Source: Propionibacterium sp. oral taxon 192 str. F0372
GTDB taxonomy: Bacteria > Actinomycetota > Actinomycetes > Propionibacteriales > Propionibacteriaceae
Assembly: GCF_000413315.1 (NCBI RefSeq)
Contig: NZ_KE340297.1
Location: 406,618-470,617, forward strand
DNA: 64,000 nt
Reading direction: 5' to 3'
Position numbers and translations under genes: made by a program. The notes under the pieces were generated by a model, which made no database searches, was not told the origin of the DNA, and saw only the letters and a program-made list of their open reading frames with translations. Positions 49,253-58,100 of the stretch are shown piece by piece (position 1 is the first letter of the stretch; each line of letters opens with the position of its first letter).

Positions 49253-49424
49253 TCAGCTCAGGAAGACCTCGTGTTCGATCCGCATCTCCTCGGTCGGCTC
49301 GCTCAGTGACAGACCCACGACGAATTGCTTCATCCCCCTCGGATGCCGCGAACCGGCGGAAGAATCGTCTGCAGATCCTCTTGGAGGTAGGAACTGAGCT
49401 CCTCGCGCCGGACACCCCAGCTGT
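49253..49424 (-). pseudogene. Short coding-like remnants after metI
   Basis: Two short minus-strand stretches read protein-like: WGVRREELSSYLQEDLQTIL ending at a TGA that overlaps an ATG, then MKQFVVGLSLSEPTEEMRIE ending HEVFLS. They may be pieces of a degraded gene at the island junction. Not recognised. Confidence 0.25.
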
Positions 49425-50098
49425 CACCCCCGGCGACGCATCATGGAGCGAACGATGCCGTCGCCGATCGACTGCACGATCTGGACGACGAAGATCAACA
49501 AGGTCACCGTCATCAACAGAACGGGGGCATTGAATCGCTGGTACCCATAGCGGATCGCCAGGTCGCCGATGCCACCGCCGCCGATGGCGCCAGCCATCGT
49601 CGAATAGCCGATGAGGGTGACCAAGGTAAGCGTGCCGCCAGCCACCAGCCCCGGCAGCGACTCGGGTAACAATACCTTCCACACAATCTGCCATATGGTG
49701 GCGCCCATCACGCGGGCCGCCTCGATCTTCCCGCTGTCAACCTCGCGCAGGGCGGCCTCCACGACGCGGGCGTAAAACGGGATCGCCCCCACCGACAGCG
49801 GCACGACGGCTGCCGTCGGGCCGTAGGCCGTGCCGACGATGAGCCGGGTGAACCCCAGCAGAGCGATCATCAGGATGAGGAAGGGTAGGGAACGTGCAAG
49901 GTTCACCACCACACCCACCACCCAGTGAATCGCCTGGTTGGGCCGCAAACCGTCGGGGGCCACCAGGCGCAGCACCACCCCGACCAGCACGCCGAGGATG
50001 ACTGTGATCAGGAACGACAGCCCCACCATCCAGGCCGTCTGCCCCAGCGACTGGAACAATTCGGGCAGGACATCCACCCAGTTCTTCTGCTGCTTCAC
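49424..50098 (-). CDS. metI: Methionine ABC transporter permease
   Basis: 224 aa with five TM helices. It starts [20 protein letters not shown] and contains GLSFLITVILGVLVGVVLRL and the ABC-coupling (EAA-like) motif region GKIEAARVMGATIWQIVWKV with LLPESLPGLV. These are hallmarks of MetI-type permeases. The start codon overlaps the metN stop (ATGA). With MetN and MetQ it imports L- or D-methionine. Confidence 0.93.
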   Translation of the reverse strand: MKQQKNWVDVLPELFQSLGQTAWMVGLSFLITVILGVLVGVVLRLVAPDGLRPNQAIHWVVGVVVNLARSLPFLILMIALLGFTRLIVGTAYGPTAAVVPLSVGAIPFYARVVEAALREVDSGKIEAARVMGATIWQIVWKVLLPESLPGLVAGGTLTLVTLIGYSTMAGAIGGGGIGDLAIRYGYQRFNAPVLLMTVTLLIFVVQIVQSIGDGIVRSMMRRRG

Positions 50099-51078
50099 AG
50101 GTGTACCCCTACTCCGCGCTGGGCCAGGTAGCGCCGTACGGCCCCCTCGTCGACCATCCCAGTGGGATGCGAGAGGCTCACTCGTAGCCTGCCGATCTGC
50201 CGCCCTGCGATGGATTCGATCGCACCGCCGAGGATCGACACGTCGAGGTCAAGATCGCGGGTCAACCCGGAGATAACCGGCTCCGATGTACCCGACTCTG
50301 TAAAGGTGAGCACGATCGAACGCCCTGCCGGATCCAGCGAGGGATCCCCCGCAGGCAGCAGGATATCGGCAAGTTGCGAACCGGGATCGGTCATCCGTTC
50401 GGCCAGCGGCCCGGATTCGACGACGGTGCCGTCGGCCATCAGCGCCGCTGAATCACAGATCCGCCGTACCACCTCGGATTCGTGGGTGATCAACACCACG
50501 GTGACACCGGTGGCCTCATTGATCGACTTGACCAGGTCGAGAATCTGCTCGGTCGTCGACGGGTCGAGGGCCGAGGTGGCCTCATCACAGAACAATACGT
50601 CGGGATGAGCAGCCAGCGCCCGGGCGATGCCCACCCGCTGTTTCTGGCCACCCGACAGCTGTGCCGGATGGTTGTCCCACCGATCGGACAGACCCACCAT
50701 CTCAAGCAACTCGGCGACGCGGGCATGTCGCTTCTCAGCGGGCACGCCCTGAATCTCCAACGGGAAGGAGACATTGCCAGCGGCGGTGCGCCCAGCCATC
50801 AGATTGAAGTGCTGGAAAATCATTCCCATGCGGTGACGTACCTGCCGCAGGGTCAACGAATTGAGAGTGGTCAGCTCGTGGCCGGCCACCATCACCGAAC
50901 CCGACGTCGGTCTCTCCAACGCGGTAAGACACCGCATTAGCGTCGTCTTCCCAGCACCGCTACGCCCCAGGATGCCGAAGATCTCTCCATCGGCGACCTT
51001 CAAGGACACATTGTTGACGGCCGTCACCGGGCCACGAGCCGTGGGATAGACCTTTGTCAGGTTCGAGACGGTGATCAT
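50095..51078 (-). CDS. metN: Methionine ABC transporter ATP-binding protein
   Basis: 327 aa. ATPase domain: Walker [22 protein letters not shown]-loop MIFQHFNLM, signature [20 protein letters not shown], Walker [17 protein letters not shown]. The C-terminal NIL/ACT-like domain (about 240-327) binds methionine and gives trans-inhibition in MetN proteins. It starts 2 bp after metQ. The [20 protein letters not shown] opening is MetN-like. Confidence 0.95.
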   Translation of the reverse strand: MITVSNLTKVYPTARGPVTAVNNVSLKVADGEIFGILGRSGAGKTTLMRCLTALERPTSGSVMVAGHELTTLNSLTLRQVRHRMGMIFQHFNLMAGRTAAGNVSFPLEIQGVPAEKRHARVAELLEMVGLSDRWDNHPAQLSGGQKQRVGIARALAAHPDVLFCDEATSALDPSTTEQILDLVKSINEATGVTVVLITHESEVVRRICDSAALMADGTVVESGPLAERMTDPGSQLADILLPAGDPSLDPAGRSIVLTFTESGTSEPVISGLTRDLDLDVSILGGAIESIAGRQIGRLRVSLSHPTGMVDEGAVRRYLAQRGVGVHL

Positions 51079-51080
51079 GA

Positions 51081-51905
51081 TCAGCCGTTCGCCGGGAGGA
51101 CGGAACCCTGGTAGTTCTCCTCGATGTAAGTGGCGAGTTCGGGAGAGGTCAGCGCCTTCGCAAGGGCCTTCACCTTCGGGTCGTCCTTCTTGGTCTCCTT
51201 GACCACCAGCACATTTGCGTAGGGATTACCCTCGGCCTGCTCCAGGACCAGCGCATCGTTGGCAGGCACCAGACCGGCCTCCAGCGCGTAGTTGCCATTG
51301 ATCACCGACAGGTTGACCTGCGGATCATCAAGGCTGGCGGCCAGCTGCGGACGGTCGATCTTGATGAAAGAGAGATTCTTCGGATTCTCGTCGATGTTCG
51401 CATCGCTCACCTGGGAGTAATCCAGATCGGCGTCGTTGCGGTCAACATTGAGGCCGATGAGCTTGGCATCCTCAAGCAAGAACAGGGCACGAGCCTGGTT
51501 TGTGGGATCGGCCGGGATAGCGATAACCGCGCCGTCGGGGGTCTCCTCGACGGTCGTGATCTTCTTGGAGTACAACCCGAGGGGCTCAACGTGGACTGTG
51601 GCCACCGGTACAAGGTCGGAGCCCTCATGGTTGGCATTCCAGTCCTTAAGGTAGGGCAGGTGTTGGAAGAAATTGGCATCAAGATCGCCCTCGTTGACCA
51701 ACTGATTCACGTCCACATCACCGGAGATCTCGGTAACCTCGACCTTGGTGTCGCCGAGCAGGCCGAGTTCTTCGGCCTTCCTGATCAACTCGGCGTGAGG
51801 GGTCACATCGGCGATCACGGTCAGGGAGCCGTCTGAGCCGCAGGCCGCGAGGCTTGATGCGAGGACGACGCCGAGAGCACCGGCAAGAAGCTTCTTGATC
51901 TTCAT
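51081..51905 (-). CDS. metQ: Methionine-binding lipoprotein
   Basis: 274 aa from the ATG at 51905 (AAGGA 6 nt upstream). The signal peptide MKIKKLLAGALGVVLASSLA ends in lipobox LAAC, so the protein is lipid-anchored outside. The NlpA/MetQ fold follows: VIADVTPHAELIRKAEELGL, QLVNEGDLDANFFQHLPYLK, VPVATVHVEPLGLYSKKITT. It delivers methionine to MetNI. The first gene of metQNI; its 5' region carries a small Met/Cys-rich ORF and alternative stems. Confidence 0.93.
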   Translation of the reverse strand: MKIKKLLAGALGVVLASSLAACGSDGSLTVIADVTPHAELIRKAEELGLLGDTKVEVTEISGDVDVNQLVNEGDLDANFFQHLPYLKDWNANHEGSDLVPVATVHVEPLGLYSKKITTVEETPDGAVIAIPADPTNQARALFLLEDAKLIGLNVDRNDADLDYSQVSDANIDENPKNLSFIKIDRPQLAASLDDPQVNLSVINGNYALEAGLVPANDALVLEQAEGNPYANVLVVKETKKDDPKVKALAKALTSPELATYIEENYQGSVLPANG

Positions 51906-51945
51906 GGAAATCCTTAAGGTCGTGTGTGGTCGGTTTCTCGTCCAG

Positions 51946-52019
51946 CAGCACGGTCCGCAGCGATCTGCGTTGTGGCGTGATCGCTGCAACTCGTGGTGAG
52001 GAGCGATCGGGCCGTGCTG
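51946..52019 (-). promoter_or_regulatory. Candidate attenuator with competing stems upstream of metQ
   Basis: Immediately after the leader stop codon. Outer arms 52012-52019/51946-51953 (8 bp) enclose GATCGCT (52002-52008), GCAGCGATC (51979-51987) and GATCGCTGC (51957-51965) in transcript order. The middle segment can pair with either flank (7 or 9 bp), so two exclusive structures exist. No U-tract, so control by Rho or by RBS access is more likely. Confidence 0.55.
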
Positions 52020-52094
52020 TCAGGAGCACATGCACCGGCAGCACATGGGCATGACGAGACCACGCATAGCGCGGCTGATCGACATGAAACCCAT
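52020..52094 (-). CDS. Met/Cys-rich leader peptide of metQNI
   Basis: 24 codons encoding a peptide with 6 Met and 4 Cys, ending VMPMCCRCMCS. The start codon at 52094 has a TAGTGT box 7 nt upstream and no Shine-Dalgarno sequence, so a leaderless transcript would begin at this ATG. Poly-Cys leader peptides of this kind control sulfur genes in mycobacteria. Here ribosome slowing at the terminal Met/Cys codons would alter folding of the stems that start right after its stop codon, linking metQNI expression to charged Met- and Cys-tRNA. The role is inferred from architecture. Confidence 0.6.
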   Translation of the reverse strand: MGFMSISRAMRGLVMPMCCRCMCS

Positions 52095-52101
52095 GCGGGC
52101 G

Positions 52102-52107
52102 ACACTA
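52102..52107 (-). promoter_or_regulatory. Leaderless -10 box (TAGTGT) of the metQNI leader
   Basis: TANNNT hexamer 7 nt before the leader-peptide ATG; probable transcription start at 52094. Confidence 0.5.
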
Positions 52108-52130
52108 CCGCGCCCATGCCTGAGGCTTCC

Positions 52131-52147
52131 ACTTGGTTCCACCAAGT
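52131..52147 (-). promoter_or_regulatory. Palindrome upstream of the metQNI promoter
   Basis: ACTTGGT-TCC-ACCAAGT, a perfect 7-bp inverted repeat about 40-50 bp upstream of the proposed start. Candidate operator; regulator unknown. Confidence 0.45.
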
Positions 52148-52205
52148 TCCGCCGTGGGCGGATCATGATCCGATAACCACGGGCACACCCGCTTCCCCTC
52201 AAGGA

Positions 52206-52224
52206 TGAGGTAAGGCTAAGCTTA
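52206..52224 (+). promoter_or_regulatory. DtxR/IdeR-type iron box before the chelatase operon
   Basis: The 19-mer starting TGAGGTAAGGC matches the consensus TTAGGTTAGGCTAACCTAA at 15 of 19 positions by eye. It is 40 bp upstream of the substrate-binding-protein ATG, at promoter distance. Predicts repression by an iron-loaded DtxR-type regulator. Confidence 0.65.
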
Positions 52225-52263
52225 TGGAACCAAGGATCGCACTAGACACAGGAGTTCGCCCTA

Positions 52264-53304
52264 ATGACCCGATGGCCTCGGCGGTCCGTCCTTCTTGCTA
52301 GCATGACAGCCTTCGCGCTTTTGACCGGATGCACGACCACATCCACCGATACATCACCCTCTTCACCTAGCCCGTCGGGCTCCTCGCAGGGGACCACCAA
52401 GGCCTCCCTCTCGGGCACCGAGTTCCCGATCACTGTCACCGATTTCAACGGCGATGAGGTGGTCATTGAGCAGGCACCCACCCGGGTCGTCATCTGCTCC
52501 GGAACCGCCCTCAACATTTGGTACGACGCCGGGGGCAAGGCCGTCGCCTCGGCCGATCTGACCGACAGTATCCGCCTGTCCACCGAGCACGCCGCCGAGA
52601 TGCAAGCCCTTCCCAAACTAGGCGCAATGCATTCCATCGACCAGGAGGCGGTATTGGCGCAGAATCCCGACCTGGTAATCACCATGGGAGCCCAAAAAGA
52701 ATTGGCCGCTTCCTTGAAATCGATGGGCATCAACACCATGGCCGTCAAGGTCTCCTCCCTGGCCGATCTCACCATGGCCTACTCGATCTTCGGCGCACTG
52801 TCGGGCACCAGCGACCACGCGACCTCCCAGGCCGAGCAGATCACCGCCAGCACCCAACAGGTCGTTAGCAAATGGCCCGGGGAAGAGCGCTCCGTGGTCG
52901 TTTTGTTCGTCACCGCCCAGTCGTTGTCGGTGAAACTCGACGAGTCCATCACCGGCCATATGCTGAGCACCCTGGGGGTGAGGAATATCGCATCCGGGGC
53001 CACCCCAGAGAATCCAAACTCGGAAAACACACCGCTCGATGTGGAATACATCGTCGCCCACCAACCCGACACAGTCCTGGTCACATCGATGATCTCCTCG
53101 AACCAAGAAGCCAGGGCGCGCATCGAGGCCGAATTCGCCAAGAACTCCGCTTGGCAGGCGATTGATGCGGTCCGCGAGAACCGGGTGGTGTTCCTGCCCC
53201 AGCAGTACTTCCTATACAACGCAGGCCCCTACTATCCCGACGCCATGACATATCTGGCCGCGAGCTTGCGGCCCGATGTTTTCGGGAACCCGGTCGAACC
53301 GTGA
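52264..53304 (+). CDS. ABC transporter substrate-binding lipoprotein (FecB/BtuF type)
   Basis: 346 aa, ATG preceded by AGGAG. Signal peptide with lipobox LTGC (SMTAFALLTGC), a Ser/Thr/Pro-rich tether (about 25-50), then a TroA-type helical-backbone binding fold: ITVTDFNGDEVVIEQAPTRV, LNIWYDAGGKAVASADLTD, LAQNPDLVITMGAQ and NRVVFLPQQYFLYNAGPYYP. Class III binding proteins of this type carry siderophores, heme or cobalamin. First gene of the seven-gene chelatase operon behind a DtxR-like box, so an iron-linked ligand is likely; the substrate is not proven. Confidence 0.88.
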   Translation: MTRWPRRSVLLASMTAFALLTGCTTTSTDTSPSSPSPSGSSQGTTKASLSGTEFPITVTDFNGDEVVIEQAPTRVVICSGTALNIWYDAGGKAVASADLTDSIRLSTEHAAEMQALPKLGAMHSIDQEAVLAQNPDLVITMGAQKELAASLKSMGINTMAVKVSSLADLTMAYSIFGALSGTSDHATSQAEQITASTQQVVSKWPGEERSVVVLFVTAQSLSVKLDESITGHMLSTLGVRNIASGATPENPNSENTPLDVEYIVAHQPDTVLVTSMISSNQEARARIEAEFAKNSAWQAIDAVRENRVVFLPQQYFLYNAGPYYPDAMTYLAASLRPDVFGNPVEP

Positions 53305-54332
53305 GCAGCACCGATCCCGCACCTGCTATACCCGAGACCCGCACCCGGTTTCGAGCTCATCCAAGTTTCGTGCCCTTCGTCCTGGCCGCTCTGGGGTTAT
53401 TACTCATCGGCGCCCTGGTCGCCGGAGTTGGAGTGGGCACCATTCAGTTGTCCCCTGCCGACGTGTTCCGCGGAATCTTCGGGCATGCCGATTTCCAGTG
53501 GCACCGGGTGGTGTGGGACGTGCGCCTGCCGAGAGTGCTCCTGGCTGGGATGGTCGGTATCTGCTTGGCGACATCCGGAGTGATCCTGCAGGCGGTGATG
53601 GGCAATCCGCTGGCAGACCCGGGAATCATCGGCATATCGGCAGGGGCAGGGTTATTCGGCATCGTCATTCTCATCGTCTTTCCGACGATGTTCATGGCCA
53701 CCCCTTTGTTCGCCTTCATCGGAGCGATGGTTGCTGCGGTCACCATCCACGCCTTGGCCTGGCGCGGTGGCATTCAACCTGTGCGGGTGATCCTGGCGGG
53801 GGTGGCGGTCTCTGCCTTGTGTTCGGCCGGGATCTCCGCAGTCATGGTGCTGTACTCCGACCGGGTGCAGGGCGCCCTATTGTTCATGAATGGGTCGATG
53901 TCCCTGAAGTCCTGGAACCATGTCCGGTTGTTGTGGCCCTATGCATTGGTGGCCGTCATCGCTGCGGTCTTGCTGCCACGACGCCTGGATCTCATCGTGC
54001 TGGGCGACGATATCTCTCGGTCGATGGGAATGGATGTCCGTGCAAACCGGTTACTACTCACCGGTATCGCCGCACTCCTGGCAGCTGGTGCGGTATCGGC
54101 CGTGGGGCTACTGGGTTTCGTCGGGCTCATCGTCCCGCACATGATGAGGTTGACCGTTGGCAGTTCGCACCGAGTGCTGATGCCAGCCTGCCTCCTGTTC
54201 GGCGCAGGGCTGGTCATCGTCTCCGACACCATGGCTCGCACCTTGTTCTCCCCCGCCGACCTTCCGGTGGGCATCATCATGGCCGCCCTGGGCGTACCCT
54301 TCTTCCTCTTCCTGCTGCGGAGGGCACTGTGA
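53301..54332 (+). CDS. FecCD-type ABC transporter permease
   Basis: 343 aa from a GTG overlapping the previous stop (GTGA). About ten TM helices, with FecCD signatures LPRVLLAGMVGICLATSGVI, GNPLADPGIIGISAGAGLFG, and the coupling-helix region GAVSAVGLLGFVGLIVPHMM then RLTVGSSHR. It forms a homodimeric channel for iron complexes, heme or cobalamin with the ATPase encoded next. Overlap on both sides shows tight translational coupling. Confidence 0.93.
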   Translation: MSSTDPAPAIPETRTRFRAHPSFVPFVLAALGLLLIGALVAGVGVGTIQLSPADVFRGIFGHADFQWHRVVWDVRLPRVLLAGMVGICLATSGVILQAVMGNPLADPGIIGISAGAGLFGIVILIVFPTMFMATPLFAFIGAMVAAVTIHALAWRGGIQPVRVILAGVAVSALCSAGISAVMVLYSDRVQGALLFMNGSMSLKSWNHVRLLWPYALVAVIAAVLLPRRLDLIVLGDDISRSMGMDVRANRLLLTGIAALLAAGAVSAVGLLGFVGLIVPHMMRLTVGSSHRVLMPACLLFGAGLVIVSDTMARTLFSPADLPVGIIMAALGVPFFLFLLRRAL

Positions 54333-55135
54333 GTGGCGCCGGGCTTGAGGTGAAAGATCTGTGGGTGTCACTGGGTGGCCGACAGATCCTGCACGGCATC
54401 AATCTCGACCTGGAAGCCGGGGCCGTGCACGGCATCCTGGGACCGAACGGCTGTGGGAAGACCACCCTGATCCGGTCGATGTGCGGGGCCGTGAAACCGG
54501 ACAGCGGCCAAGTGCTTCTCGACGGCACGGCGATCGGTGCCCTATCCCCGACCGCATTGGCCCGCAGGATGGCCGTTGTGTGGCAAGGCGGGGTCATCAG
54601 TTCAGATATAACCGTCGCCCGGCTCGTCAGCTACGGACGCTACGCTCATACCCCGTGGTGGAAGGTCAACCCGCCGGACCGGGACGAGGCTGTTGTCGAA
54701 GCGATGGAGCGCACCCACATCACCTCACTCGCCGATCGACGAGTAGCCAGCCTATCGGGCGGTGAACGCCAGCGGGTGTGGATCGCCACAGCCTTGGCCC
54801 AGCGTCCGAGGATCCTGCTGCTCGACGAGCCCACCACCTACTTGGACATCGCCCATCAGATCGACGTGCTGGAACTGATCGGGGAGCTGAACGCCGACGG
54901 GCTGACCGTGGTCGCCGTGCTGCACGACCTGACCCAGGCCGCCCGCCGCTGTGACCGGGTGGTGGTCATGGGTAATGGACGGCTGCTGCGCGCCGGACCG
55001 CCGGTCCAAGCCCTCGACGCTGCAGCCATTGCCTCCGATTTCCACGTGGATGCCTGGGTCACCACCGACCCACAGACCCACGCTCCTGTTATCCAAGCTC
55101 GTCACCGAACAGCTCTCCACGAGGAGGATCAATGA
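54329..55135 (+). CDS. ABC transporter ATP-binding protein (FepC/BtuD type)
   Basis: 268 aa from the GTG at 54329, which overlaps the permease stop and has GGAGG upstream; a longer in-frame reading through the permease gene is a shadow. Walker A GILGPNGCGKTTLIRSMCGA, signature SLSGGERQRVWIATALAQRP, Walker B ILLLDEPTTYLDIAHQIDVL, H-loop VVAVLHDLTQAARR. Typical of importers for iron complexes, heme or cobalamin. Its stop overlaps the cobN ATG. Confidence 0.94.
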   Translation: MSGAGLEVKDLWVSLGGRQILHGINLDLEAGAVHGILGPNGCGKTTLIRSMCGAVKPDSGQVLLDGTAIGALSPTALARRMAVVWQGGVISSDITVARLVSYGRYAHTPWWKVNPPDRDEAVVEAMERTHITSLADRRVASLSGGERQRVWIATALAQRPRILLLDEPTTYLDIAHQIDVLELIGELNADGLTVVAVLHDLTQAARRCDRVVVMGNGRLLRAGPPVQALDAAAIASDFHVDAWVTTDPQTHAPVIQARHRTALHEEDQ

Positions 55136-58100
55136 AGATCACTGTCGTTACCATTTCCCCTGAGGTCCTTCGCGGGTTATTGGGAGCAGCCGCCCGGCTC
55201 GATGAGGAATATCCGGGCTGGGGCGAACTGACCTGGCACTATGCATCTCCAGCTCCCTCGGACGAGGCGATAGATGCGATGTGCACCGACGTCGCCACAG
55301 CCGATCTCGTGATGTGCGACATGATGGGCGCCGACTCCCAGTGGCCCGCGGCCTTGGGCACAACCCTGGATACCTTCACCGGCGACATCATCTCGTGCGG
55401 GCCCGCCTTCGCATCCCGGGCCAGGTTCGGTGCCTTCGATATCGCTGGAGCCCGCAAGCCCGCAATGGGGATGCCGAAAGGGATGCCACCACACATCGCG
55501 GCCCAGCTCGGCAGGAAAGAAGGCACTGCGCAGCCCCCCACCGGCATGCCCACCCACATCGCAGCCCGGCTCGGGATGACACCCGGAGCATCCGCATCAA
55601 CTGCGGAGCAGGCCGCACCCGAGGCCTCCGACCTCGCGGCCCGGGATGCCCGGATCTATGCGCAGGTTACCTCCGCTTTCTTGTCGATGCGGGGGGACGA
55701 CGCCGACTTCGTGTTGCGCACCCTGGTGCGAGAACGCGGCGGGCTGCCCGATCTGGAGGTCCCCGATCCCTCGGGTGAGATTGCCCCGGTGCAGTGTTCC
55801 TGGCCGCCCACCCGCAAACGCTACGCGACCTGGCAGGATTTCGTCGCCGAGCACGGCCCCAGCGACGGGCGTCCGGTGATCGCCCTGCTGCACTACGCCA
55901 GGTCCTACCCGATTGACGGGGAAACCGTCGCCGCGAAGCTGGTCGAGCACCTGTCGCAGGCGGGTTGGGTACTGCCGGTGGCCATTGATGCCACGGGCAC
56001 CGAGATGGTTGATCCACTAAGGGAGTTGCTCACCAGCGAAGGGTTGAAACCCGACGTGATCGTGTCCTTGTTGTCGTTCCGCTTCGCAGCCGGGCCGATG
56101 GGTGGGGACCCGGAGGCCGGGGCCGCGCTGCTTTCCGAGCTCGGTGCTCCCTATGTCAAACCGATCATGCTGACCCGCAGAACCGAACAGGAATGGCGCG
56201 AATCATTCCAAGGCCTCGGCCCTGCGGAGACGATGGTTTCCCTTGTGCTCCCGGAGATCGACGGCGCAGTCAACGAGATCCTGGTGGCCGCGATGACTCC
56301 CACCCCGATCGACGACTCCCCCGGCGCACCCGTCGTCGACAACCTGCAAGTGATCGACGACCAGGCTCACCGCCTGGTACAGCGGATTCAAGGGCTGATC
56401 CGGCTTCGCCAGTTGGCCAACCACGAAAAGCGGGTCGCGATCATCGGCTATGACTACCCCGACGGGGAGGGAAATATGCTCGGGGCGGCCTTCTTGGACT
56501 GTGCCGCATCCATCGAGGCGATCCTCGCTGACTTGGCCCAGGAGGGCTACCAGCTCACCGTCCCCGAACCAGGGACCCTTCTCAGCGAATTACTCGACCG
56601 AGCGGTCAACTCCCCCCGCTATTCGAATAGCGACCGGACCATCGTCTATCCCCGCGAGCAGGCGATCGCCGAGTTGGCGAATCCCAAGGCCTGGGCGGAG
56701 GTCGAATCGGTGTGGGGGAATAACCCTGATCTTCCGATGGTCACCCCCACCGGTGATTTCCTCATTCCCGCCATCGAACTCGGCAATGTTTTGGTGGGCA
56801 TCCAGCCTGGCCGTGCTCCACTGAGCAACGGCGGCGACTCAACCCACGACAACACGATTCCCCCGCCGCCGCAATACCTTGCCTTCTACACCTGGGTGCG
56901 CAAGGTTTGGAAAGCAGATGTCATCGTGCATGTCGGTACCCACGGCACTTTCGAGTTCCTGAAGGCCAAGCAGAATGCGGTGTCCACCGACTGTTTCCCC
57001 GACCTGATGATCGAGGAAACCCCGCACGTCTATCTGTATTACTGCGCCAATCCCACCGAGGGGATCATCGCCCGGCGCCGTTCCCATGCGACCTTGGTCT
57101 CCTACCAGCCGCCGGTGATGCTGCCCGGAGGCCTGCACGACCAACTCGCCGATCTGGAGAAACTTCTCGCCGAACACCGTCAAGCCGTGGAGTTATCCCC
57201 GCAGACCGCCCAGGATCTTCTGGCGGATATCGCCCGCGCGGCCGAGGAAGCCCACCTGCCCACCGATCCCGGGGAGTTGGAAGCCGAGTTGGAGAGGCTG
57301 TCGAGCGGACTGGTTCCAATGGGACTGCACGTTTTCGGCGAGGAATGGAACACCGATGAAGTAATTCGCATGGTCGACGGAGTGCTGTCGGGCGGCCTGG
57401 ACGACCAGATGCCGGCTGTGGAAATCATGGCCGGGCTGAAAGGTCTGCCCGATGGCGCGGTGGAGGAATTGCCTCCGCCCGAGCGCGCTGAGCTCGAGGC
57501 CATGGCGCTGGAACCGGTGCACCGCGGTCTTTCCTGCGATCTCCCCCCGGAACAAATCACCGACGTCCTCGGATTGCAAGATCTGGTGCGTCGTGGGCGC
57601 GAAGTCGCCGCATTCTTCGATCACAACGAGGAATGGGAGGGACTGCACCGCGGACTGTGCGGGCTGCACGTCCCGGCACGCCTGGGTGGCGACGTCATCC
57701 GCACCCCATCGGTGATGCCCTCGGGTTCCTCGATCTACCAATTCGATCCGCGGGCCGTGCCAAGCTCCATCGCAATGCGCAGGGGCGCCGAGATCGCCCG
57801 GGGACTCAAGGATGCCTACCGTGCGGAAAACGGTACTAACCCCAGTTGCGTCGGGTTGATCCTGTGGGGGATCGAGACATCCCGGACCCAAGGAGAAGGC
57901 TATGCCCAGGTCCTGGCCCTGCTCGGGGTGCGGTTGGTGGACCATCCCACCCCAGGCCATCCCCGTTGGGAGGTGATCCCCACGGAGGAACTCACCGGCC
58001 CGCGCACCGATGTGGTGGTGACCATTTCTGGTTTCTTCCGTGACCTGTTCGGCAATCTCATTGAGGAACTCGACGACATCTTCGCCGCGGTGGCGGCCAT

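Noticed and set aside
51906-52263. SAM riboswitch upstream of metQ
   Set aside because: The conserved SAM-I/SAM-IV core sequences were not found on the minus strand; the region is better explained by a leader ORF and competing stems.
52200-52263. Cobalamin riboswitch upstream of the CobN operon
   Set aside because: Only about 60 bp separate the iron box from the start codon, too short for a B12 riboswitch, and no B12-box-like sequence was seen.
53276-54328. N-terminal extension of the ATPase frame across the permease gene
   Set aside because: The out-of-frame stretch through the permease is basic low-complexity sequence; the ATPase starts at the GTG overlapping the permease stop with its own ribosome-binding site.
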